Of a stretch of 64,000 bases of DNA, positions 1 to 7,343 are shown one piece after another (within the stretch, counting starts at the first letter, position 1; the number at the start of each line of letters is the position of its first letter). Under the pieces are notes generated by a model. That model did no database searches, was not told the origin of the DNA, and worked only from the letters and a program-made list of their open reading frames with translations. Source of the stretch: Candidatus Coproplasma stercoravium (lineage in GTDB: Bacteria > Bacillota > Clostridia > Christensenellales > Borkfalkiaceae); contig DVFR01000020.1 in assembly GCA_018713165.1 (NCBI GenBank), forward strand, positions 1-64,000, given 5' to 3'. The position numbers were made by a program, and so were the translations under genes.

Positions 1-2
1 GG

Positions 3-101
3 CAGCGTGGTGTTGTAATTTTAAGCAATTTGAGCGCAAATGATAAAATTTCAATGACGGTAATCGGGGCAAAACTTTTGACGGAACAGTTTGATTTATA
101 A
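3..101 (+). CDS. C-terminal end of a probable serine hydrolase (beta-lactamase-like), partial
   Basis: An open frame enters from the left edge and ends at a TAA at 99-101, giving 32 residues. The stretch RGVVILSN followed by a polar segment and IGAKLL resembles the last strand and helix of serine beta-lactamase/D-Ala-D-Ala carboxypeptidase-like hydrolases, which often end in RGVVVLSN...IG..LL. That is family knowledge; the catalytic residues lie outside the window. A rho-independent terminator follows at once, which fits a true gene end. The frame is open and protein-like, but the family call rests on one short motif. Confidence 0.4.
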   Translation, partial: QRGVVILSNLSANDKISMTVIGAKLLTEQFDL

Positions 102-134
102 AATTCGATTTACGTTACTAACGCTCCGCCACGC

Positions 135-168
135 AAGGGGAGACATTTGTCTCCCTTTTATTTTTTCT
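135..168 (+). terminator. Rho-independent terminator
   Basis: The hairpin AAGGGGAGAC/GTCTCCCTTT with a 4-base loop is followed by a T-rich run. It ends the partial gene on the left and separates it from the spore coat genes. Confidence 0.8.
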
Positions 169-234
169 TAAAATACTGACATGCACCGAATAAAAAACAG
201 GCGCGTAGGCAAAACTTTGCCAAGGAGGTATTCT

Positions 235-423
235 ATGGCTGAAAATCTTACAGCAAAAGAACTTACGATGCTTTCACAGGCGCTGACCACCGAGGGACTG
301 CTCTGCAAGAAAGCGAGAATGTATTCGAACACCTTAACAGACCCTGCGCTCGCCGACTGCATGGCGTGCATAGCGGACGAACACGAAAAGCGCTACGCCG
401 CGCTTTTGAAACAGCTCGGCTGA
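235..423 (+). CDS. Small helical spore coat-associated protein (62 aa)
   Basis: A 62-residue all-helical protein starting MAENLTAKEL, with the conserved-looking run LTTEGLLCKKARMYSN and the end HEKRYAALLKQLG. The in-frame ATG at 181 is rejected as start because AAGGAGGT lies at 222-229, five bases before the ATG at 235. Small proteins of this form often sit directly before CotF-type coat proteins in Clostridia (the YraD/YraG-like ferritin-like fold), and the next gene here is a CotF homologue 27 bases downstream. The inferred role is in the spore coat or outer spore layer; no enzyme motif is visible. The Cys residues near positions 23 and 42 are unexplained. Confidence 0.7.
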   Translation: MAENLTAKELTMLSQALTTEGLLCKKARMYSNTLTDPALADCMACIADEHEKRYAALLKQLG

Positions 424-450
424 GCGGAACTATATTTTCGGAGGTAAATA

Positions 451-765
451 ATGAAGCTTACCAAATGCGACACCACTCTGTGCGAAAAAGACGCGCTGCA
501 GGATATGCTCGACAGCGAAAAAACGCTTATGAGCCTGTACACCACCGCGCTGTACGAAGGCAGCGGCAAAAGTTTACGCAAAAACTTTTCGGATAACCTC
601 ATAGCTGTGGCGCAGAACCAGTACACTTTATACCAGCAGATGAGCACGCGCGGCTATTACGAGGCGGCACCCGCAAAAAAGGATATGATTGACCAGGCGA
701 ACGATATGTTCAAAAAACAGCAGAGCACATTGAAATCGACCAAAGCCTCGGGCGGGTCAAATTAA
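451..765 (+). CDS. CotF-family spore coat protein
   Basis: This 104-residue protein matches the CotF coat domain pattern (Pfam Coat_F): an N-terminal helix with LQDMLDSEKTLMSLY, a second helix FSDNLIAVAQNQYTLYQQMS, then the typical short G-Y-Y turn and a C-terminal helix. The domain is thought to be a ferritin-like helical bundle that assembles in the spore coat. The start is supported by GGAGGT at 440-445. It forms a two-gene unit with the preceding coat-associated gene and ends at a strong hairpin. A sporulation sigma-factor promoter would be expected upstream, but none could be defended by eye. Confidence 0.85.
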   Translation: MKLTKCDTTLCEKDALQDMLDSEKTLMSLYTTALYEGSGKSLRKNFSDNLIAVAQNQYTLYQQMSTRGYYEAAPAKKDMIDQANDMFKKQQSTLKSTKASGGSN

Positions 766-803
766 TTGAGCGGCATATATGCCGCAATAATCGCAAAAAT
801 AAA

Positions 804-846
804 GCGCGGCGGGCGAAAAATTTTTTCGCCCGCCGCGCCTTTTTAA
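804..846. terminator. Strong bidirectional terminator
   Basis: A GC-rich stem (GCGCGGCGGGCGAAAAA paired with its complement) with T-runs on both strands. It separates the coat genes (+) from the minus-strand membrane gene. Confidence 0.85.
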
Positions 847-858
847 TGCTTATATCGA

Positions 859-1176
859 TTACATATTTTTAGGTATGTAATAATACACCATCAAAAACGG
901 CGCCAGAAGCAGCGGGAGTATTACGACGAGTACCCACAGAGAATACGCAAAAAAGCCGAAGCGCGAATACAGCTCATCCGCGCGGGCGCGCATCCAGGCA
1001 ACCGCCGCCACATATGCGGGAACTGCCGAAAAGCCCCATACGGTAAAAATTACCGTACCTGCAATTTTTGCGGGATAGAACGGCTCGGCGTCTAAAAAAC
1101 ACAGCAAAAGGCACAGCCCCGCAAGCACAAGCGACACGAAAAATATTATAACCTTGTTTTTTACGCCGTTGCCCAT
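859..1176 (-). CDS. Small membrane protein of unknown function, three membrane segments
   Basis: A 105-residue hydrophobic protein with three likely membrane segments, at about residues 8-27, 37-62 and 76-100, and a charged loop with RARADELYSRFG between the second and third. No family is recognised. It lies 43 bases downstream of the HEAT-like gene on the same strand, so it probably belongs to the end of the hslO-TPR-HEAT transcription unit. The start codon has only a weak purine-rich stretch before it, so the true start is less certain than the frame. Confidence 0.6.
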   Translation of the reverse strand: MGNGVKNKVIIFFVSLVLAGLCLLLCFLDAEPFYPAKIAGTVIFTVWGFSAVPAYVAAVAWMRARADELYSRFGFFAYSLWVLVVILPLLLAPFLMVYYYIPKNM

Positions 1177-1219
1177 TTCGCACCACGCTATAATGCAGTA
1201 TTTGCGGCATACTATGCGG

Positions 1220-2077
1220 TCAATTAGCCTTGCCCGAGCCCTCGGCGCCCTCTTCGAACACCGAGAAAATGTCGGCCGACGAAACGCTGTGCGAGTGAAT
1301 GAGGTCGTAATATTCGTCGCCCGAGAAGTCGCGCTGTTTGGTGTATTCGCCGCCGAGCGCCTCTATCGCGTATTTGAGTTCCTGATACTCTATATAGGAA
1401 ATGCCCTCTTCGTCAATCTTTTCCAAAAGATAGGGAAGAGCCCTTTCGTCGCCGTACGACGCGAGATATCCCGCATGCATCGGAACGTCCTCGCCGCTTA
1501 AAAATTCGGCGAGGAGTATATCGTAAACCCGCCCGTCGCGCTCCTTTACCTTGGATAAAATTTCGAGCATGAGCGGCTTTTCTACCCCGTTTTTATAATT
1601 TTCGAGCGCCTGCTCCTTTACGAGGTCGGCGTTCTCCTTTATAAAATCGACGCACTGGTTTTTGAAATCTTCGTCCTCTTCCCTTTCAATCATGCGCATA
1701 TATACGGGAATTGCCGCCGGTGAGGAGCCGAGAATGTTTACGACGTACTGTTTGAGTCCCTCCTCCCCGTTTTCGAGAAGGGGCAGGAGCATGCCCTCGC
1801 ACCCGGGGCGCGCCTCTATCGCCTTGCACAAAAATTCCGACACGGGCACGCCGTTTTTTACGTGCGCGCGCAGGCATTTTACAAGTTCTTCGGGGCTCAT
1901 CGCGGCATAGTAGCCGTTGGGACTTGTGCCGAGGGACTTTAAAACGGTGTTGCCGAACTTTGCGTACATTTCGGGAATCATATCCTCCCACTCTTCCTCT
2001 TTGTACTTGCCGACGTTTTTGGAGATATACTCCGAGAGCCGTTTATCGAACATGCCGTCGAAATCGTAGAGTTTCAT
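1220..2077 (-). CDS. HEAT-repeat-like helical protein
   Basis: A 285-residue acidic, helix-rich soluble protein. Helical pairs such as AAIPVYMRMIEREEDEDFKNQ, ALPYLLEKIDEE and the surrounding segments recall HEAT-like scaffolds that bind other proteins; this is read from the pattern, not from a confirmed domain hit. Its ATG overlaps the stop of the TPR gene by four bases (ATGA), so the two are translationally coupled. With hslO and the TPR gene it makes a cluster of a redox chaperone and two helical-repeat proteins. No catalytic motif is seen. Confidence 0.7.
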   Translation of the reverse strand: MKLYDFDGMFDKRLSEYISKNVGKYKEEEWEDMIPEMYAKFGNTVLKSLGTSPNGYYAAMSPEELVKCLRAHVKNGVPVSEFLCKAIEARPGCEGMLLPLLENGEEGLKQYVVNILGSSPAAIPVYMRMIEREEDEDFKNQCVDFIKENADLVKEQALENYKNGVEKPLMLEILSKVKERDGRVYDILLAEFLSGEDVPMHAGYLASYGDERALPYLLEKIDEEGISYIEYQELKYAIEALGGEYTKQRDFSGDEYYDLIHSHSVSSADIFSVFEEGAEGSGKAN

Positions 2078-3735
2078 TGCATTGCCTCCATAATCCGGTC
2101 GTACGCCGCCTTATCGGCGTCGAAAAAACCGCATACGTTGTCTGCGGGCACGTCGGCCTCCCTCACGCCCGAAACGGTGAACATCGCCGCGGCGAGCGCG
2201 TGAAGGTCGGCACTGTTTGCGAGCAGACCCTTTTTTGCCATATTTTTATACAGTCTTTCGGCGGCGCCGCAGAACCTGCCCGAATAGTCCTCGTCGAGAA
2301 TTCCGAAGCGGGATACGAGCACGGAGTACGCCGAAAGGAAATATTTGCGCTTGGAGCGCCCTATGTTGAGCGCGTAGATATCCACGCACTTGTATATGTT
2401 GCATATAACGACGCCGAACTGGTTGTCCTCGTTGCGCTCGCAGATGTCGTGCAACACGGCGATTTTGAGCGAATCGGAGATGAACGCGTCGAGAAGAAGT
2501 CCGCGCAGATAGTCGTCGTAGCCAGCCTTTACGGCGCACATCGCCGCGACGTAGTGGAGCTGGTTGTCGTCGGAGTTCTCCGTTTCGTCGAAACACCACT
2601 TTATGCATTCGAGCACGTTGACGTCCTTTGCCAGCCGCTTTGCGCTGCGTTTGGGCAGGCGGTAGTAGGACGAGAGAAATTCGAGCGAACTTTCGCGCAG
2701 CTCCTGGGGCAGGCGGTAGAAATAGCCGAACTCCTCCTCTTTGCCGGAATCGATGTTTTCGCGCGCGCGGCGCATATAGTAACGCGCCACCACGGCGTCG
2801 GGGTTGATGGTGAGGAGCTTGTCGAACGAAGCAAAGCTTTCGTCGTAGTGCCTGCTGTTGTAGGCGGATATCGCCTTGAAATACAGCACGGTGGTATCGT
2901 ACGAAAATTCGCCCTCCAGCTTTGAAAAGAGCGCGAACGCCTCGGCGTGCAGCTTGTTTTCGCAGCAGACCGTGGCAATCTTGTATATGTCGTCGGGGTT
3001 GGTCGGGTTGAGCTTTACCAGCCTGTATGCAAGTTCCCTGCCCTCTTCGGCCTTTTTCTGCTCGGTCTTTACCGCGGCGAGCGTGGTGAGCGCCTGAACG
3101 TCGTCGGGCTTTTTGGAGAGAATGGAGAGGCACTCCTTTTCCGCCTCCTCGGCCTTGTCGCAGATTATGTTGCACATGGCGATATAGTTGCGCGCCGAAA
3201 GATAGCGAGGGTTGCCCTCCGCCACCTTTTCAAACTCCGAAACGGCTTTATCGTACTGCTGCGCGCGCATATACTCCACCCCGCGCGACATCTCGGCCAA
3301 ATAGTCGGCGATTTCGGGCGGGTAGGCGAATTTTAAGGGGTTTTCCTGCCTGCGCAAAAAGTTATCGATAATCTCGCGCCTGCTCTCGGGCGAGAGGTCG
3401 TCCGTTTCTATGAGCAGCTTGTTGTAGTAATACGCCGCGAAATGCTCGTTATCGATATTCATAAAGTCGACGGCGAGCCCCTCGTACGCGTCGGCCAAAT
3501 CGCCGTCTGGAGCCTCGTCGAGATAGCGGAACCAATAGTTTATCGAACGCTCGTAGAGCTCCATGTCGTCGAATGCTTCGGCATACAGCATAAATGAGCG
3601 GTCGTCGTCGTAATTGAGTTCGGCGTTTTTGTTCAGAATTTTAAGCGCGCCTATTAAGTTGTGGTCGTCCAGCATATCGGCGGCTATCGCTAAAAGCCGC
3701 TCGTCGCTGAAATCAATCTCTTCGGTTTTACTCAT
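2074..3735 (-). CDS. Tetratricopeptide-repeat protein (553 aa)
   Basis: The first ~330 residues contain successive TPR-like helix pairs, for example ALKILNKNAELNYDDDRSFM, MRAQQYDKAVSEFEKVAEGN, KPDDVQALTTLAAVKTEQK and YNSRHYDESFASFDKLLTIN. The last ~200 residues are helical but not clearly TPR. There is no signal peptide, so it should act in the cytoplasm as a protein-interaction scaffold. It overlaps hslO upstream and the HEAT-like gene downstream by four bases each, a tight three-gene arrangement. The partner is unknown; coupling to Hsp33 suggests a link to protein quality control, which is inference only. Confidence 0.8.
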   Translation of the reverse strand: MSKTEEIDFSDERLLAIAADMLDDHNLIGALKILNKNAELNYDDDRSFMLYAEAFDDMELYERSINYWFRYLDEAPDGDLADAYEGLAVDFMNIDNEHFAAYYYNKLLIETDDLSPESRREIIDNFLRRQENPLKFAYPPEIADYLAEMSRGVEYMRAQQYDKAVSEFEKVAEGNPRYLSARNYIAMCNIICDKAEEAEKECLSILSKKPDDVQALTTLAAVKTEQKKAEEGRELAYRLVKLNPTNPDDIYKIATVCCENKLHAEAFALFSKLEGEFSYDTTVLYFKAISAYNSRHYDESFASFDKLLTINPDAVVARYYMRRARENIDSGKEEEFGYFYRLPQELRESSLEFLSSYYRLPKRSAKRLAKDVNVLECIKWCFDETENSDDNQLHYVAAMCAVKAGYDDYLRGLLLDAFISDSLKIAVLHDICERNEDNQFGVVICNIYKCVDIYALNIGRSKRKYFLSAYSVLVSRFGILDEDYSGRFCGAAERLYKNMAKKGLLANSADLHALAAAMFTVSGVREADVPADNVCGFFDADKAAYDRIMEAMQ

Positions 3736-4556
3736 TTAAATAACTTATCTATGTCGTCCTGCCCGAATTTGTAGTCGGTGTTGCAGTAGTGGCAGTGCAC
3801 CGAAATTTCGCCCTGCTCTTTTATTATGTCCTCAAGCTCGCTTTTTCCCATGGTGAGCAGAATGGCGCTTATCTTTTCGCGCGAGCAGTTGCACTTATAC
3901 CCGGGTTCGGTGATATATACGTGCTCGCCGCCCGTCTCCTTTGCAAAGTATTTCTTTAAAACGCCCTCTGCGCCCAGAAGGCGGATATCTTCGGCGACGT
4001 CGCCTATCTCCTCAGTTTTTTTAAGTACCGTCTCCCTCGCCGCGTCGTCTGCGCCGGGGAGAAGCTGCATGACTATTCCGCCCGCCGCAAGGCACTTTTC
4101 TCCGTCGAAGAGCGCGCCCACGCGCACTTTTGTGGGAATTTGTTCGGAGAGCTCGAAGTAATGTTCGAAATTCTGCGAAACGTCGTCGGAAATGAGCTCG
4201 CACGCGCCCGTGAAGGGGCGGAAAAAGCCGTCGTCCTTTATAACGGTCATAAAGCCGCCCGCAAGCCTGCCTTCGGCGGAGCCGTCGATATAGCCGCGCA
4301 TATGCAGGCTGATATCACCCGAAACGCTGGCAGAACCCGCGCCCGAGGCGCCCTTTATAGTGATTGAAATGGCGCCCTTTTCGCTCTTTAAACAGCCCGA
4401 CATATACACGCCGCAGGTAAGAAGCTCGCCGAGCGTCTTTGCCGCGGCGGGTGCGAGACCGTGTATGTCGCGCGCACGCTGAACGAGGCCGGTAGTTTCG
4501 GTTACGGTGAGCGAAACCTGTTTATTGCAAATCAGAGTTTTGTATAATCTGTTCAT
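3732..4556 (-). CDS. hslO: Hsp33 redox-regulated chaperone
   Basis: Hsp33 is a holdase chaperone switched on by oxidation. This 274-residue protein has the family layout: an N-terminal domain starting with LICNKQVSLTVTETTGLVQRA and the C-terminal zinc-switch region with a C-x-C pair at Cys222/Cys224 and a C-x-x-C pair at Cys255/Cys258. Length is slightly under the usual 290. It is the first gene of the hslO-TPR-HEAT cluster. Its upstream region carries a multi-hairpin repeat (4571-4751) rather than an obvious promoter. Identification is firm because all four zinc cysteines are present. Confidence 0.95.
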   Translation of the reverse strand: MNRLYKTLICNKQVSLTVTETTGLVQRARDIHGLAPAAAKTLGELLTCGVYMSGCLKSEKGAISITIKGASGAGSASVSGDISLHMRGYIDGSAEGRLAGGFMTVIKDDGFFRPFTGACELISDDVSQNFEHYFELSEQIPTKVRVGALFDGEKCLAAGGIVMQLLPGADDAARETVLKKTEEIGDVAEDIRLLGAEGVLKKYFAKETGGEHVYITEPGYKCNCSREKISAILLTMGKSELEDIIKEQGEISVHCHYCNTDYKFGQDDIDKLFK

Positions 4557-4570
4557 AAAAAAACACCTTA

Positions 4571-4751
4571 TTCACGAAATTCTCGCGCAAGCCGTGCGCG
4601 ACAATTTCCGTGATTTTAGGGGCACTGCCCCTCTTTGCGCAATCATAAGAGCCCACGAAGCGTATAATTGCGCAAATTCACCCTGCTGAGGCGCAGGTAT
4701 GCGCAAATTGAGTCCTGCTGCGGCGGCACAGCCGCCTTGCGACATAATTTA
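4571..4751 (+). repeat. Multi-hairpin intergenic element, copy A
   Basis: One of four related elements (others at 8420-8609, 30541-30610 and 37415-37563). Stems seen: TTCACGAAATT with a complement near 4602-4613; AGGGGCA/TGCCCCT around 4618-4632; TTGCGCAAT (4635-4643) with ATTGCGCAA (4667-4675); GGCGGC (4722-4727) with GCCGCC (4731-4736). A linker AAATTGAGTC (4705-4714) is shared with the other copies although the stems differ in sequence. It lies between two minus-strand genes and reads in plus orientation. Confidence 0.75.
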
Positions 4752-4878
4752 TTTCAAAATAATGATTGTCATACTGCACGCGCGAGGCGTTAGCCGAAGC
4801 TCTGCCGAGGGACTCATGCTTGTGGGAAACGGCAGAATGAATCTCGGAGCTGCCTAATGTCCGCCGCAAGGCGGCGCA
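4752..4878. other. Rest of the intergenic gap
   Basis: This contains a short GC-rich stretch ending GCCGCAAGGCGGC beside the methyltransferase stop. No gene, promoter or confident terminator is seen. Confidence 0.4.
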
Positions 4879-5613
4879 CTACACCGCTCGGCAGATAAAG
4901 TTTATCCTCAGGCTGTCCTCTCTGAGCGGCTCGCCGAGGTGCCCCTCCGTGCGCAGCACTTCAAACCCGCAGCCGTGCAATGCGGCGGCAATATCATCCG
5001 CTTTGTGCGCGTACTGCACATGCCGCTCGTCCTCGCGCCTGAACAGCCCGTCGCCCGCGGGCGTGAACACCGTGATGTCCATTATCGCCTTTTCGCCGTC
5101 GAATTTGTTGAACCAGAGGTAGGTTATATCGTCCAAATCTTCGGCAAACAGATTGTCGCCGAGCACGTTTTTCAGCTTGTATTCGCTGCTGATATCGAAC
5201 ACGAATGCGCCGCCCTTTTTGAGGCAGGAGCGCACGTGCGAGAACGCCGCACAAAGTTTTGCGGGCGGAACGTAGTTTATGCAGTCGTTTACGGCGACGG
5301 CGAAATCGACCCGCTTTAACAGTTTTAGTTTGGTTATATCGCCCAGTAAAAATTCGGCGCGCACACCCTCGCGCGAGGCAAGCTCGCGCGCCTTTTGCAG
5401 CATTTCGGGCGAGATATCCACGCCGCAGACCTCCTTGCCCGCCCTATACAGCGCGCGCGTAAAATAGCCGTTGCCGCAGCCGATATCAGCTCCGCACGCG
5501 CCCGCGCCGAGCTCCTCCAGCGTTTTAATTAAATACTGCGACCATTTATCATAGCCGCAGTCTGAATTTAAATATTCAAATTTGCCGCCGAGGGCGGCGT
5601 AACTCTCTTTCAT
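4879..5613 (-). CDS. Class I SAM-dependent methyltransferase
   Basis: A 244-residue protein with the Rossmann-fold methyltransferase signature: motif I GADIGCGNGYFTRAL (around residues 39-53), the acidic residue after strand 2 in VCGVDISPEMLQKA, and motif II/III around FLLGDITKLKL and FAVAVNDCINYV. These bind S-adenosylmethionine. The fold resembles the Methyltransf_25 / UbiE-like group; the substrate cannot be read from sequence. It starts 16 bases after the membrane protein gene 5630-6883 ends and is likely co-transcribed with it. The annotation as a methyltransferase is secure, a specific role is not. Confidence 0.85.
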   Translation of the reverse strand: MKESYAALGGKFEYLNSDCGYDKWSQYLIKTLEELGAGACGADIGCGNGYFTRALYRAGKEVCGVDISPEMLQKARELASREGVRAEFLLGDITKLKLLKRVDFAVAVNDCINYVPPAKLCAAFSHVRSCLKKGGAFVFDISSEYKLKNVLGDNLFAEDLDDITYLWFNKFDGEKAIMDITVFTPAGDGLFRREDERHVQYAHKADDIAAALHGCGFEVLRTEGHLGEPLREDSLRINFICRAV

Positions 5614-5629
5614 TTTGCGCTTTTCGCCT

Positions 5630-6883
5630 TTATCTTAAAAGATTGTCGGCGCTTATCTTCTTTTTCTTCTTCTTTTTGCCGTCGTCCTGGAGAGCCTTCT
5701 CCCTCTCGGCGAACAGCTTGTTGTATTCGACGTATCTCTCGTCGTTCTTATGCTCGTCCTCATAGGCCGCTATACTGTCTTCAAGCGCTTTTCTGCCCGC
5801 CGCGACGTCGGCTATGTCGGCGCGCGAGAAGCTCTTTTTAAGCGAGGGAACGGGGGCGGGGTCGATGGGCGGTATGGGGCGGCCTACAAGCTCGCTCTTG
5901 CCCGCGGCGAGAATTTCGCGCGCGATGCGGCGCTCTTCCTCCGCCTTTTCTTCGGCAAGCTCCTTTTCGGTCTTTTTGGCGCGCTCGGCCGCCTTCTGGG
6001 CCTCCAAGTTGGGCGTGATGTACATATCGAACACCCACTGCGTGAAGCTCATCCACACGAGGAAGATATATGAAAAACCGAATACGATGAATATTATCAG
6101 CGCGATTACCTGCATGAAGCTGCCCATGAGCAGGAACCATACGGGGATAAACGCAAGGCCGAGAATGAATATGGTCTGTATAACCGAGCCTATGAGCAGG
6201 ATAAAGCTGTTCTTTATCGTCTGCCAGGGGCCGACCCTGTAGCTTACGCCTACGGCGATGAACCACATGCAGATGATGCCCACAAGCACGCACAGAATTA
6301 TCATCAGCACGGTTGCGGCTACAGGCCATGCGGACGAGCCGCCCGTCGCTATCGTGAGGTCTTTCCAGTCGCTGACCATAACGGTGCAGAAGAATACTAT
6401 CATAAAGAGCGCCACGGGGAACGCCACGTTCAAATAGCACTTTTTAACGCCGCGGAAATAGCCCTTTATGGTGAAATCGCCGTGGGTGTTGACGAGCTTT
6501 TTCATTGAATAGCATGCGCCTGCCACGCCCACCGCGGCAATGAGGCCTGCAACTATAGCAAGAGAATAGAACATCATGTCGGCCGACATATACAAACTTT
6601 CGGCAAGGCCCGAAACGTTGGGGTTAGCGGGCAGGCCGACGGGTCCTATGTTTGCGCTGAACGGATAGGCGTTGGAAATGGAGTTTACGTACAGCTCGCG
6701 GATATACACGATTGCTATAAGAGGAATGAAAAACAGGAGCGTGAACAGGTTGTTTATGATAATTTTGCCGAAGTTCGACTTGAACACGTTCCACGTATCG
6801 CCCCACCTGCCTTCGGGGAGTATTGTGCGGGCGTAATCGATAATTTCGTTGCCTTCCAAGGATTTTACTCTGGATTCTGCCAT
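5630..6883 (-). CDS. Polytopic membrane protein with a charged C-terminal tail
   Basis: A 417-residue protein with about six membrane segments in residues 35-300 (examples: NNLFTLLFFIPLIAIVYI, FYSLAIVAGLIAAVGVAGA, FPVALFMIVFFCTVMV, AATVLMIILCVLVGIICMW, FILGLAFIPVWFLL, ALIIFIVFGFSYIFLVW). After residue ~310 comes a highly charged, probably coiled-coil cytoplasmic tail (KTEKELAEEKAEEERR) ending in a poly-lysine run. No transport or enzyme family is recognised. It is the first gene of a two-gene unit with the methyltransferase and diverges from the lysine-riboswitch promoter. The tail suggests contact with nucleic acid or a soluble partner, which is inference. Confidence 0.7.
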   Translation of the reverse strand: MAESRVKSLEGNEIIDYARTILPEGRWGDTWNVFKSNFGKIIINNLFTLLFFIPLIAIVYIRELYVNSISNAYPFSANIGPVGLPANPNVSGLAESLYMSADMMFYSLAIVAGLIAAVGVAGACYSMKKLVNTHGDFTIKGYFRGVKKCYLNVAFPVALFMIVFFCTVMVSDWKDLTIATGGSSAWPVAATVLMIILCVLVGIICMWFIAVGVSYRVGPWQTIKNSFILLIGSVIQTIFILGLAFIPVWFLLMGSFMQVIALIIFIVFGFSYIFLVWMSFTQWVFDMYITPNLEAQKAAERAKKTEKELAEEKAEEERRIAREILAAGKSELVGRPIPPIDPAPVPSLKKSFSRADIADVAAGRKALEDSIAAYEDEHKNDERYVEYNKLFAEREKALQDDGKKKKKKKISADNLLR

Positions 6884-7011
6884 TTTGTTTTCCTTAAATT
6901 AGTTTTTGTGCAAAGCGCTTAATACGCGGCGCGGTACAAAACCGCATTTACAGCATTATACAGCAAAGTAATGATTTTTTCAATTATTTTAATTGAGGTT
7001 TAAAAAATTTC

Positions 7012-7040
7012 TTTACATTTAGACTGCGCTGTGATATATT
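7012..7040 (+). promoter_or_regulatory. Sigma-A promoter for the lysine riboswitch transcript
   Basis: TTTACA at 7012-7017, 17 bases, then TATATT at 7035-7040 preceded by TG at 7032-7033 (extended -10). The predicted start near 7047 is just before the riboswitch core. Confidence 0.75.
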
Positions 7041-7044
7041 TATC

Positions 7045-7232
7045 GTACTGAATAGAGGAGCGGGCGAGCATAAGTACACGCGGAGTTGAATTTTAAGGGA
7101 ATTTTTATTCTCCGCGTCGAAAGGGTATCTCCGCCGAAGCGCAAGCCGCCTTGCCTTGCGCTGGGTGCAAAGGTCAATACCTTTGCAACTGTCGCTTTAT
7201 GCGTTGCGCTTTTCGGTAGAGACTTACAGTTT
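7045..7232 (+). promoter_or_regulatory. Lysine riboswitch (L box)
   Basis: The conserved lysine-aptamer blocks occur in order: AATAGAGGAGCG (7051-7062), AGTA, the loop block GAAAGGG (7119-7125), CCGCCGAAG (7131-7139), a stem GCGCAAG/CTTGCGC, CTGGGT (7161-7166), a stem GCAAAG/CTTTGC, ACTGTC (7188-7193), and the closing CTTTTCGGTAGAGAC. This order matches Rfam RF00168 from memory. It is followed by a terminator hairpin and then asd, the usual arrangement for lysine-triggered premature termination. With lysine bound, asd transcription should stop at 7242-7275. Confidence 0.93.
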
Positions 7233-7241
7233 AAGTTTTTT

Positions 7242-7275
7242 ACCCGCAGGCGCCGCCCGCGGGATTTTTATTTCC
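7242..7275 (+). terminator. Riboswitch-controlled terminator before asd
   Basis: CCCGC/GCGGG stem with a GC-rich loop followed by ATTTTTATTT, placed between the lysine aptamer and the asd start codon. It is the expression platform of the riboswitch. Confidence 0.75.
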
Positions 7276-7343
7276 GCAGCGGCAGAATTCACGGCACTCA
7301 ACCGCTGCTCAGGGCTTTATACAAAATTTTGGAGTTTATATAC

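Noticed and set aside
366-596. A 76-codon Arg-rich open frame overlapping both coat genes
   Set aside because: Out of frame with two good genes that have their own ribosome binding sites.
1924-2925. A 333-codon plus-strand open frame opposite the TPR and HEAT-like genes
   Set aside because: It overlaps two convincing minus-strand genes, has a Val/Arg-rich shadow composition and no ribosome binding site or family motif.
7045-7232. T-box leader upstream of asd
   Set aside because: No T-box AGGGTGGNACCGCG sequence or specifier loop; the lysine aptamer blocks explain the region.
7086-7343. N-terminal extension of asd
   Set aside because: It would translate the lysine riboswitch and its terminator; the family N-terminus starts at 7344.
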